DNA of 64,000 nt, taken from contig CAWCZY010000010.1 in NCBI GenBank assembly GCA_963800215.1, positions 1-64,000 on the forward strand, given 5' to 3'. The position numbers were made by a program, and so were the translations under genes. Origin of the DNA: JAJPKK01 sp963800215 (GTDB taxonomy: Bacteria; Pseudomonadota; Alphaproteobacteria; Rhizobiales; Xanthobacteraceae). Under the pieces are notes generated by a model that was not told the origin of the DNA, made no database searches, and saw only the letters and a program-made list of their open reading frames with translations. The stretch's first letter is position 1. Each line of letters begins with the position of its first letter. Below are positions 7,841 to 15,349 of this stretch, in pieces.

Positions 7841-8986
7841 ATGGAACACATGATTCCAGTACCGATCCTCGACAGCACGGTGACGGCCGATCGGCTCGAC
7901 CTCGCCGCGGGCGGATCGTGGACGGCGGCGCATGCGGATGTGCTCGAACGCCTGATCGATGCGGCCGCGCCGCGGGTCGCCGACGCTCAGCGCATCTCGC
8001 TCGACATGGCGGGCGTGGAGGGCCTCGATACGATCGGCGCGTGGTTGCTGGAGCGCCTGATCCGCCGGTCGAATCACGACGGTAAGCAGGCACAGTTCAC
8101 GGGGCTGTCACCGCGTTACCGCGGCCTGATGGAAGAAATGCACGCCGTCAATCTGCAGCCGCGGGCGACCCCGAGGGCTGCGAACAGGTTATTGGCCGCT
8201 CTCGACGGCGTCGGCCGCGCCGCAGCCGGATTGATGTCGGATGTCCTGACATTTCTTGCGATGTTCGGGGATATCAGTCTCGCCCTGGGCCGCGTCATCC
8301 TGCACCCGCGCCGCTTTCGGCTCACCTCGACTGTCTACCAGCTCTACCGCGTCGGCTGGCGAGCGGTGCCGATCATGGTCCTGATCACCTTCCTGATCGG
8401 CGGCATCATCGCGCAGCAGGGGATATTCCACTTCCGCAAGTTCGGCGCGGACGCCTATGTGGTCGACATGGTGGGGATCCTGGTTCTGCGCGAGATCGGC
8501 GTGCTCCTGGTTTCGATCATGATCGCCGGCCGCTCCGGCAGCTCCTACACGGCCGAGCTAGGCGCCATGAAGATGCGCGAGGAGATCGATGCGCTGCGCA
8601 CCATGGGCTTCGACCCCGTCGAAGTGCTCATCTTGCCGCGGATCGTCGCCCTCGTCTGCGCGCTGCCGATCCTGACCTTCCTCGGCTCGATGGCGGCCCT
8701 CTATGGCGGCGGGCTGGTGGCCTGGCTCTACGGCGGCATGAGCCCGGCCGTGTTCATCGCTCGTCTCAAGGAAGCGATCTCGGTGATGCATTTCGAGGTC
8801 GGCATGATCAAGGCGCCGTTCATGGCGTTGGCGATCGGCGTGGTCGCATGCAGCGAAGGGCTCAACGTGCGGGGCAGCGCCGAGTCGCTGGGAACCCAGA
8901 CGACGACGTCGGTGGTAAAATCGATCTTCCTCGTCATCGTGCTCGACGGCCTGTTCGCCGTCTTCTTCGCGTCGATCGGAATGTGA
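7841..8986 (+). CDS. mlaE: MlaE-type lipid ABC transporter permease with N-terminal STAS domain
   Basis: The product has a STAS-like N-terminal domain (residues about 15-110, with ISLDMAGVEGLDTIGAWLLE), then the MlaE permease domain: several membrane helices and the family signature around GRSGSSYTAELGAMKMREEI and DALRTMGFDP. It forms the membrane part of a phospholipid transporter with the ATPase and MCE protein that follow. The exact start is uncertain (7772, 7841 or 7850). Only five bases separate it from mlaF, so the three genes form an operon. Confidence 0.9.
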   Translation: MEHMIPVPILDSTVTADRLDLAAGGSWTAAHADVLERLIDAAAPRVADAQRISLDMAGVEGLDTIGAWLLERLIRRSNHDGKQAQFTGLSPRYRGLMEEMHAVNLQPRATPRAANRLLAALDGVGRAAAGLMSDVLTFLAMFGDISLALGRVILHPRRFRLTSTVYQLYRVGWRAVPIMVLITFLIGGIIAQQGIFHFRKFGADAYVVDMVGILVLREIGVLLVSIMIAGRSGSSYTAELGAMKMREEIDALRTMGFDPVEVLILPRIVALVCALPILTFLGSMAALYGGGLVAWLYGGMSPAVFIARLKEAISVMHFEVGMIKAPFMALAIGVVACSEGLNVRGSAESLGTQTTTSVVKSIFLVIVLDGLFAVFFASIGM

Positions 8987-8991
8987 CGGGG

Positions 8992-9771
8992 ATGGATGCA
9001 ACAGTCGACCAAGTGGTGATAAGGGCCCGCGACCTCACGGTCGGTTTCGGCGAGCAGACCGTGCTCGACCATCTCTGCTTCGACCTCAAGCGCGGCGAAA
9101 TCCTCGGCGTCGTCGGTGCATCCGGCAGCGGCAAATCGGTGCTGCTGCGAACCGTCATCGGTCTCGTTCCCAAACGCGCCGGCAGTGTCGCGTTCTTCGC
9201 GAACGGCCTCGACGGCCCGACGGCTCAGGACGTGCACGCGATGTCGCGGCATTGGGGTGTCCTGTTCCAGCAGGGCGCGCTGTTTTCCTCGCTTACGGTT
9301 CGCCAGAACATCCAGTTTCCGCTGCGAGAATATCTGAGCCTGTCCGATAGATTGCTGGACGAGATGGCGACGGCCAAGCTCGAGATGGTCGGATTGAGCG
9401 ACCGTGACGGCGACAAGTTCCCATCCGAGATCTCCGGCGGGATGACGAAACGGGCCGCGCTCGCCCGCGCCCTCGCGCTCGATCCCGAGGTCGTGTTTCT
9501 CGACGAGCCGACATCGGGGCTCGACCCCATTTCGGCCGGCGATTTCGACGCGCTGATCCTCACCCTGCAGCAGACCCTCGGCCTCACGGTCTTCATGGTC
9601 ACCCACGATCTCGACAGCCTGCATACCGTGTGCGACCGCGTCGCGGTCCTGGCCGAGGGCAAGGTCGTCGCGGAGGGGCCGATCCCCGTGATGCTCGCCT
9701 GCGAGCATCCGTGGGTGAAGTCCTACTTCCGCGGCCGACGCTCACGCGTAGCGCAACCCGCGCCCAACTGA
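8992..9771 (+). CDS. mlaF: MlaF-type lipid ABC transporter ATPase
   Basis: The 259-residue product has Walker A (GASGSGKS), a Q-loop (WGVLFQQGALF), the signature SEISGGMTKR, Walker B (VVFLDEPTSGLDP) and the H-loop (MVTHD). The order and the MTKRAALAR segment are typical of MlaF/Ttg2A. It powers lipid movement through MlaE. The ATG at 8992 follows a GACGGGG stretch and sits just behind mlaE; longer in-frame starts would overlap mlaE and lack homology. Confidence 0.93.
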   Translation: MDATVDQVVIRARDLTVGFGEQTVLDHLCFDLKRGEILGVVGASGSGKSVLLRTVIGLVPKRAGSVAFFANGLDGPTAQDVHAMSRHWGVLFQQGALFSSLTVRQNIQFPLREYLSLSDRLLDEMATAKLEMVGLSDRDGDKFPSEISGGMTKRAALARALALDPEVVFLDEPTSGLDPISAGDFDALILTLQQTLGLTVFMVTHDLDSLHTVCDRVAVLAEGKVVAEGPIPVMLACEHPWVKSYFRGRRSRVAQPAPN

Positions 9772-9781
9772 CGGAAAAGCG

Positions 9782-10903
9782 ATGGAAACCCGCGCACCCT
9801 TTGCACTCATCGGCCTGTTCGTGCTGGCGGCCGTCGGCGCCGTTTTCGGCTTCGTATACTGGCTGCACAACACCGGCGGCCTCGGCGAGCGGACCGTCTA
9901 CCGCATTCGTTTCGAGAACAATGTTGCGGGGCTGCTGACCGGCGCCGCGGTTCTCTTCAACGGCATTCGCGTGGGCGAGGTCACCGAGCTCCAGCTCAGT
10001 CCCGACAATCCGCGCGAGGTAACGGCGGCCGTCGCGGTGGTGGCGGGCACGCCGGTGCGGGCGGATACCCGTGCCGGGCTGGAGTTCCAGGGCCTGACGG
10101 GGGTCCCGGTGATCTCGCTCTTGGGGGGCGACGCGGCGGCGGCGCCGCTCCTCTCGTCGAAGACGCAGCCCGCGGTGCTCGTCGCCGATCCCGCCGCCGG
10201 CCAAAGCATGACCGAGGCGGCGCGCCAGGCGCTGCGCAAGCTCGACGCCCTGCTGGCGGACAATTCCGATTCCCTGCACAGCGCGATCGCCAACCTCGAT
10301 ACGTTCAGTGCCGCGCTCGCGCGTAACTCCGATCGCGTCGACGGCATCCTCACGGGCCTGGAGCACATGTCCGGCGGCGGCGCTGCGAAGGCCACGCCGG
10401 TCTCATACGGCCTCACCGCCCCCGGCACGTTCCCGCCGCCGCTCAAGGCGGCCAAGACCCAGCTCGTGATCCCCGAGCCGACTGCTTTGGTTACGCTCGA
10501 CACCCAAAGGATCGTCGTCGATCCCACCACCGGCGAAGCTGCGGAAAATGCGCAATGGAGCGACACCATTCCAAGGCTGATCCAGGAAAAAATCATCGAA
10601 AGCTTCGAAAAGTCGAACTATGTCGGCGCCGTTGCCCGGCCGATGGAAGGCCTTGCTGCGGACTTTCAGCTTCTGATCGATCTTCGCAGCTTCCAGATCA
10701 CGAGCGCGCCGGCCGGACCGACGGCTCACGTCGCATTCGCCGCCAAGGTGTTGGGCGAATCCGGACGGATCATCGGTTCGCGGACATTCGGCGCCGTGGT
10801 TCCGGCAAAGGACGTGAGCGCGGCGGGCGCCGCCGCCGCGCTCGACGAAGCGTTCGGAAAAGCCGTTACCGGCCTCGTGACGTGGACATCCGGCATTATC
10901 TGA
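9782..10903 (+). CDS. mlaD: MlaD-type MCE protein fused to a PqiC-like auxiliary domain
   Basis: The 373-residue product has one N-terminal membrane helix (residues 8-28), then an MCE domain (about 38-120, with GLLTGAAVLFNGIRVGEVTE and LEFQGLTGVPVISL). After a helical segment (about 140-200) comes a second domain from about 208 to the end, beginning SYGLTAP and containing IVVDPTTGEAAENAQWSDTI and FQLLIDLRSFQI. That is the ABC-transport auxiliary (PqiC/DUF330) lipoprotein domain, normally a separate protein anchored in the outer membrane. Here it is fused and lacks its own lipobox, so the periplasmic bridge would be tethered at the inner membrane. It ends the operon. Confidence 0.88.
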   Translation: METRAPFALIGLFVLAAVGAVFGFVYWLHNTGGLGERTVYRIRFENNVAGLLTGAAVLFNGIRVGEVTELQLSPDNPREVTAAVAVVAGTPVRADTRAGLEFQGLTGVPVISLLGGDAAAAPLLSSKTQPAVLVADPAAGQSMTEAARQALRKLDALLADNSDSLHSAIANLDTFSAALARNSDRVDGILTGLEHMSGGGAAKATPVSYGLTAPGTFPPPLKAAKTQLVIPEPTALVTLDTQRIVVDPTTGEAAENAQWSDTIPRLIQEKIIESFEKSNYVGAVARPMEGLAADFQLLIDLRSFQITSAPAGPTAHVAFAAKVLGESGRIIGSRTFGAVVPAKDVSAAGAAAALDEAFGKAVTGLVTWTSGII

Positions 10904-10940
10904 CGAGTGCGCGGAAGTATCCGTTTACCGGCTGCGCCGC

Positions 10941-11261
10941 CTAACGTTCCTGAATGGACTTCAGGTAGGCGATGATGGCGCCGACCTCGGTGCTCTCGAA
11001 CGTGAATTCGGGCATGTCCGGATGGCCGGAGATGATGCCCTCGCCCAGGGCCTCTTCGAGCGCCTCGATCGGATAGCGTTGCCCGAGGGTGCGGAACGCC
11101 GGCGCTTGCGGGTGCGTGCTCTCGCCGGTGCGGGCGGTCGCGTGGCAACGAGAGCAATCCCTGGTGACGAGAGCCTCGCCGCGCTTGAGCGCGGCCGCGT
11201 CCTGCGCGGCTGCAGCCGATGCCGAGAAAACGAGAACCAGTCCGAGCGACATCGCCTTCAC
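10941..11261 (-). CDS. Small monoheme c-type cytochrome
   Basis: The mature protein carries the heme site CSRCH and a distal Met in HPDMPEFTF, with the C-terminal helix IIAYLKSIQER. The best start is a GTG at 11261: GGGGAGG lies five bases ahead and the signal peptide then begins V-K-A-M. An ATG at 11252 is the alternative. About 350 bases upstream on the same strand sits an element nearly identical to the one in front of fixK (11615-11654), so transcription may begin far upstream with a long leader. Confidence 0.88.
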   Translation of the reverse strand: MKAMSLGLVLVFSASAAAAQDAAALKRGEALVTRDCSRCHATARTGESTHPQAPAFRTLGQRYPIEALEEALGEGIISGHPDMPEFTFESTEVGAIIAYLKSIQER

Positions 11262-11614
11262 CAGCACCTCCCCGGAATCCCCGACACCTCGACGATGATA
11301 GCGGGCAGACATGGGCAAATTATGATTTGAATCCGTCCGCCCCACGTCCGGCACCCTCGATGTTGCGCTCCCGCGCCCTACCAGCGCAAGTCGGCTCTCC
11401 CTCGGGCCGAACGGCGGCATCGACCCCACCCCGCCGCGGGTCGGAACTCGGCGACACTCCCTGGCCGCGGACTGCACTGCCGGGCCATACCGCGCGCATC
11501 GTTTCGATGCGCTCGGCGATGCCGGTCTTTGCTGCAGGCCAATAGCGGAGAAATGCCATCAAGGTACGGTATCCCACTCTCGATATCGGCTGATGGATAC
11601 ACCTCGCGTCCGAC
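11262..11614. other. No gene recognised; possible long leader of the cytochrome gene
   Basis: About 350 bases without a recognisable protein or RNA family. An open minus-strand frame starting ATG at 11602 codes for a Cys/Arg-rich sequence with no motif. If the element at 11615-11654 drives the cytochrome gene, this stretch is its 5' leader. Confidence 0.4.
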
Positions 11615-11654
11615 GATGAAAATTCAGATAACGTCCGTAAGGGGATTTACGGAG
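11615..11654 (-). promoter_or_regulatory. FixJ-type promoter element, copy upstream of a cytochrome gene
   Basis: Read on the minus strand, this matches the element upstream of fixK (14457-14494) at 32 of 37 positions without gaps, including TTATCTGAATTTTC. Its other half, TAAGGGG-A-TTTAC on the plus strand, resembles the FixJ target known from Sinorhizobium fixK (TAAGGG, then A/T-rich, then TTAC on one strand). Orientation points toward the cytochrome gene at 11261. FixJ control is inference from similarity and from fixJ being adjacent. Confidence 0.6.
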
Positions 11655-11709
11655 CGTCACCGGCGGCGGCGCCAAGGTTAACCCAACCTCGCCAGAAATC
11701 CTCGGCCGC

Positions 11710-12087
11710 TCATTGCCGCGCTGCGAATTGCCCGAAGGCCGCGCGAATGCCCTGGAACAGCGTGTCGCTCAACAGTGGCTTTTCGATCAGGGGCACGCCC
11801 GCCAGGGCCGCGCGGTTGCGCACCGCGGGATTTGGATGGGTGGTCATCAGGATGGCCGGCAGATCGATGTTCCGCTTTCGCAGCTCGCAGAGCAGGTCCA
11901 GGCCGTTCATCTCCGGCAGCTTATAATCGACGACGAGGCATCCGCTATCGGGGATGTCGACCTCGCACAGCAGCTCGGCACCGGTGGAATAGGCCCGGAC
12001 GGCAAAGCCTTCCACCTCCAATGCGAACTTCAGCGAATTTCGCACCGCGGGGTCGTCATCGATGATCAGGATCGTTGCCTGCGTCAA
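11710..12087 (-). CDS. Single-domain response regulator (receiver only)
   Basis: The product is a receiver domain: acidic pair IIDDDPAV, phospho-acceptor Asp in LVVDYKLPEMNG, Thr in ILMTTH and Lys in IEKPL. No output domain follows. Such lone receivers sit beside fixLJ in Bradyrhizobium and Rhodopseudomonas, where they may drain or buffer phosphate. The start is drawn at a TTG with AGAAGG nine bases ahead, just before the domain; an ATG at 12132 is possible. A palindromic FixK-type box lies upstream (12159-12172), suggesting control by FixK and feedback on FixL. Confidence 0.85.
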   Translation of the reverse strand: MTQATILIIDDDPAVRNSLKFALEVEGFAVRAYSTGAELLCEVDIPDSGCLVVDYKLPEMNGLDLLCELRKRNIDLPAILMTTHPNPAVRNRAALAGVPLIEKPLLSDTLFQGIRAAFGQFAARQ

Positions 12088-12158
12088 TTCGCAATGCCTT
12101 CTAATCACGGTTCCAGGCTGCGCCAGCGCCATTGGGCCGCAAGTGGGCCGGATGCGCC

Positions 12159-12172
12159 TTGACCCAGGTCAA
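12159..12172. promoter_or_regulatory. FixK-type box TTGAC-N4-GTCAA
   Basis: A perfect palindrome fitting the broader FixK pattern TTGA-N6-TCAA. It lies between the end of fixJ and the receiver gene, 27 bases from the earliest possible receiver start, so it most likely controls that gene. Confidence 0.6.
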
Positions 12173-12241
12173 AGCGAGATGGGAGCCGGTATCGACGCAC
12201 CCGCAGACGCCGCCGTCGGGCTTTTGAGTCGGACGTCGGGT

Positions 12242-12871
12242 TCAACGATCGGGCGCCGATTTCATCGCGCCGGCGGCCAGTGCCATGCGCACCAGCTCCG
12301 ACAGGCTTCCCGCCTTCATCTTCGTCATGACGTTGGCGCGATATATCTCGACCGTCCGCGGGCTGATCTCGAGATCGAATGCGATGATCTTGTTGGGATG
12401 GCCGGCAATGAGCCCATCGAGGACTTCGCGCTCGCGATGGGTCAGCGTGGCGATCCGGGCGCGGATCTCGGCGCGCTCGGTCTCGAGCGCGGCGCTCGCC
12501 TCCGAGCGGTCGAGCGCCGATCGCACCGATGCCAGCAGAACCTCGTCGTCGAACGGCTTTTCGAGGAAATCGGCTGCGCCGAACTTCATGGCCTCGACCG
12601 CGAGCGGGACGTCGCCGTGCCCGGTGATGACGATGACGGGCAGTTGAACCCGCATCTCCTTGAGGCGCCGCAGCAAATCGATTCCGCTGATGCCCGGCAT
12701 CCGCACGTCGGTGATGATGCAGCCGGAACGGATGGCCGGCAGCGCATCGAGGAACGCCGCGGCGGAATCATAGGTTCTCACCGTGAGCCGCGCGCTGCGG
12801 AGCAGGAATTCGATGGAATCGCGGACCGCTGCATCATCGTCGATCACGTGGGCATCTGTGTCAGCGGTCAT
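12242..12871 (-). CDS. fixJ: Oxygen-responsive response regulator FixJ
   Basis: The 209-residue product has a receiver domain (acidic DDD near residue 11, Asp55 in ITDVRMPG, Thr/Lys in VITGHGD and EKPF) and a C-terminal LuxR-type helix-turn-helix (LTHREREVLDGLIAGHPNKI, ISPRTVEIYRANVMTKM). FixL phosphorylates it at low oxygen, and it then activates fixK. Its start overlaps the fixL end by 11 bases, so the two are co-translated. Confidence 0.95.
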   Translation of the reverse strand: MTADTDAHVIDDDAAVRDSIEFLLRSARLTVRTYDSAAAFLDALPAIRSGCIITDVRMPGISGIDLLRRLKEMRVQLPVIVITGHGDVPLAVEAMKFGAADFLEKPFDDEVLLASVRSALDRSEASAALETERAEIRARIATLTHREREVLDGLIAGHPNKIIAFDLEISPRTVEIYRANVMTKMKAGSLSELVRMALAAGAMKSAPDR

Positions 12872-14405
12872 CGCGGAGATCCTCTTGGCTCACGGCGCGA
12901 ACGGTAAATCGAAAGGTGGTGCCCCCCTGCGGATTGGGTTCGACGGATATCAGGCCGCCATGGGATTCCACGATCGTGCGCGAGATCGACAATCCCACCC
13001 CCAGTCCATGGGGCTTCGACGTGATGAACGGCTGAAAAAGCTGCGACGCGATATCCGGCGAAATGCCGCCGCCGGTGTCGGAAACCTTGACGGCGGCCAT
13101 CCCGTCACGGTCGCGCTCGGTGGCGATAGTCAATTCACGGCGATCCGAATGCTCCATCGATTCGATCGCGTTGCGCACGAGGTTCAGCACCACCTGCTGG
13201 ATCTGCACCTTGTCGACCAGGACCAGATCGAGCGCGGGATCGAACAGGTAGGTGACCCGCACGCCGCGGTCCCGGGTGCCGACCAGGGCGAGCGCGCTTG
13301 CTTCCTCCAGCAGCTTGTTGAGACTTTCGATCCGGCGTTCGGTCTCGCCGCGGGCGACGAAGTCGCGCAGGCGGCGGATGATGTCGCCGGCCCGCAATGA
13401 TTGCTCGGCGGCCTTGTCCATCGCCTCCCGGATCATTCGGGACTGCTCGTCCGTCCTGTCCTGCAGCAGCCGGCGCGAACCCTTCATGTAATTGGCGATG
13501 GCGGAGAGCGGCTGGTTGAGCTCGTGGGCGAGCGCGGAAGCCATCTCGCCGAGCGCCGTCAGCCGCGAGATGTGGACGAGCTCCGACTGCAGCTCCTGGA
13601 GCCGCGCCTCGACCTCCTGGCGTTCGGTGAGGTCGCGGATGAATCCAGTGAAGAAGCGGGCGTTGCCGGATTTCATTTCTCCGACCGCGAGCTCCATCGG
13701 AAACACCGAGCCGTCCTTGCGCGCGCCGACGACGACGCGCCCGGTCCCGATGATCCGCTTCTCTCCAGTCCGCATATAGCGATCGAGATAGCCGTCGTGA
13801 TTCTCGCGATAGGGCGCCGGCATCAACATCCTGATGTTGTTTCCGATCGCCTCGTCCGCGGCGTAGCCGAACAGGCGCTCGGCGGCGGAGCTGAAGGAGT
13901 TGACCACCCCGCGCTCGTCGATGACGATCATCGCCTCCGGCACGGTATCCAGAATCGACTGCAGATGCGCCTCGCGGGCCGCCGCCTGGCGGCGGGTCTG
14001 CTGCAGCACTTCCCCGAACCACGCGATTGCGACGCCGAGCCCGACGAAAGTCGCGGCGCGCCAGAGCTCAGCCGCAAAGAGCGGCGAATCCATATGGGAC
14101 AGGCTCGAAAACTCTCCGGTCACATAGAGATGGAAAATTAGGCTCAGCGCGGTGGCGAGCAGGCCCGGCCCCATCCCTCCGAACACGCCGGCGATGAGGA
14201 CGGGAGGCACGAGAAACAGGTAGAGCGGCTGGCCGCCGAGCGTGGCGGCCAGCCGCGACCGCAGGATGAAGGCGATCACGACGAGCGCCAGCGAGACCGC
14301 GTAGATCACCGCACTCGCTCCCAGCCCGGAGCGGAACATGGACCGACGTCCCGTGCTGCCTTCGATTGCTTTCAAGCCATCCAAATCCTTGAACCGTAAT
14401 TGCAA
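12861..14405 (-). CDS. fixL: Oxygen-sensor histidine kinase FixL
   Basis: The 514-residue product has four likely membrane helices (about 30-48, 60-75, 78-95, 115-133), one heme PAS domain (about 145-260) and a histidine kinase. In the PAS domain the proximal heme ligand is His203 in ENHDGYLDRYM, and the gating Arg223 lies in GTGRVVVG; both are the signature FixL positions. The kinase shows His294 (ALAHELNQPL), the N-box NLVRNAIESM and G-boxes DTGGGI and GLGVGLS. Oxygen binding to heme switches the kinase off. The membrane-bound, single-PAS form resembles Sinorhizobium rather than Bradyrhizobium japonicum FixL. Confidence 0.95.
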   Translation of the reverse strand: MQLRFKDLDGLKAIEGSTGRRSMFRSGLGASAVIYAVSLALVVIAFILRSRLAATLGGQPLYLFLVPPVLIAGVFGGMGPGLLATALSLIFHLYVTGEFSSLSHMDSPLFAAELWRAATFVGLGVAIAWFGEVLQQTRRQAAAREAHLQSILDTVPEAMIVIDERGVVNSFSSAAERLFGYAADEAIGNNIRMLMPAPYRENHDGYLDRYMRTGEKRIIGTGRVVVGARKDGSVFPMELAVGEMKSGNARFFTGFIRDLTERQEVEARLQELQSELVHISRLTALGEMASALAHELNQPLSAIANYMKGSRRLLQDRTDEQSRMIREAMDKAAEQSLRAGDIIRRLRDFVARGETERRIESLNKLLEEASALALVGTRDRGVRVTYLFDPALDLVLVDKVQIQQVVLNLVRNAIESMEHSDRRELTIATERDRDGMAAVKVSDTGGGISPDIASQLFQPFITSKPHGLGVGLSISRTIVESHGGLISVEPNPQGGTTFRFTVRAVSQEDLRDDR

Positions 14406-14456
14406 TTCGCAGGGACGGTGGCCGCCGGCCGAGCCGCTCTCGTGCGCCGCCCGCGC

Positions 14457-14494
14457 CTCCGTAGAACCCCTTAGGGAGATTATCTGAATTTTCG
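14457..14494 (+). promoter_or_regulatory. FixJ-type promoter element upstream of fixK
   Basis: Contains CCCCTTAGGG and TTATCTGAATTTTC and ends 58 bases before the fixK start, in the divergent fixL-fixK intergenic region. A near copy (32 of 37 positions) stands at 11615-11654. Phospho-FixJ activating fixK through such a site is established in rhizobia; the exact boundaries here are inferred from the two-copy comparison. Confidence 0.65.
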
Positions 14495-14551
14495 ATTCGC
14501 AGGTCCACCGGTATCGCTGTGAACGCCAACTCGAAAGGTGGAGCTGAACCC

Positions 14552-15247
14552 ATGCTGATGCAGACCTCCCTACAGCGGTCCTCCCTCCAGCGCCCCGTGT
14601 CGCGTCCCCCGCAAGCGTCTCGCCCTTCCGCTTCCTCTTTGGACCTCGTTGGACAAATGGAAATCATGGGAGCCCCGATGTCGTTTTCCCGCAATACCGA
14701 GATTTACGGAGAAAACGAGCCCGCCGATTATCTTTACAAGGTCATCAGTGGTTCGGTGCGTACTTACAAGATTTTCGACGATGGCCGGCGGCAGATCGGC
14801 GGCTTCTATTTCCCCGGCGACATGTTCGGTCTCGAAGTCGGCGAGGCGCACCAGTTTTCGGCGGAGGCGGTCGAAAATTGCGTCGTCCTCGTCGTCAAAC
14901 GGAGCGCCCTCGTCGCGCTCGCCGAACGCGATGGCGACATTGCGCGGCAGTTGTGGTCGTTCACGGCGGGAGAATTGCAGCGGGTTCGCGCGCATATGTT
15001 GCTGCTCATCAAGAGCGCGGAGGAGCGGGTGGCCTGCTTCCTGCTCGAAATGGCCGATCGCCTATCGACCGCGGAGTTGGTGGAATTGCCGATGTCGCGC
15101 CAGGATATCGCAGACTACCTCGGCTTGACCATCGAGACCGTCTCGCGCACTCTGACCCACCTCGACGCGAAGGGCGCGATCGCGCTGCCGTCCTCGCGCC
15201 GGATCCTGTTGCGCAATCGCAAGGCGCTGATCCGTCTCGATGCCTGA
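14552..15247 (+). CDS. fixK: FixK-type Crp/Fnr regulator
   Basis: The 231-residue product has a cyclic-nucleotide-type sensor domain (about 40-150, with NEPADYLYKVISGSVRTYK and PGDMFGLE) and a winged-helix DNA-binding domain with MSRQDIADYLGLTIETVSRT, the FNR-type recognition helix. It has no N-terminal cysteine cluster, so it is not an iron-sulfur oxygen sensor but is controlled through FixLJ. The ATG at 14552 follows AGGTGGAG at a good distance; an upstream in-frame GTG at 14519 is less likely. It should bind the FixK boxes at 7334 and 12159. Confidence 0.92.
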   Translation: MLMQTSLQRSSLQRPVSRPPQASRPSASSLDLVGQMEIMGAPMSFSRNTEIYGENEPADYLYKVISGSVRTYKIFDDGRRQIGGFYFPGDMFGLEVGEAHQFSAEAVENCVVLVVKRSALVALAERDGDIARQLWSFTAGELQRVRAHMLLLIKSAEERVACFLLEMADRLSTAELVELPMSRQDIADYLGLTIETVSRTLTHLDAKGAIALPSSRRILLRNRKALIRLDA

Positions 15248-15349
15248 CGGCGAGCGTTACACCTTCGTGGTGATGTCCGTCGAGGGGGTGGAAAAATAGC
15301 CGGGGCCGGGTGATATCGTTGTCCGTATGGAAACCGGCCGCCCGCTGAA

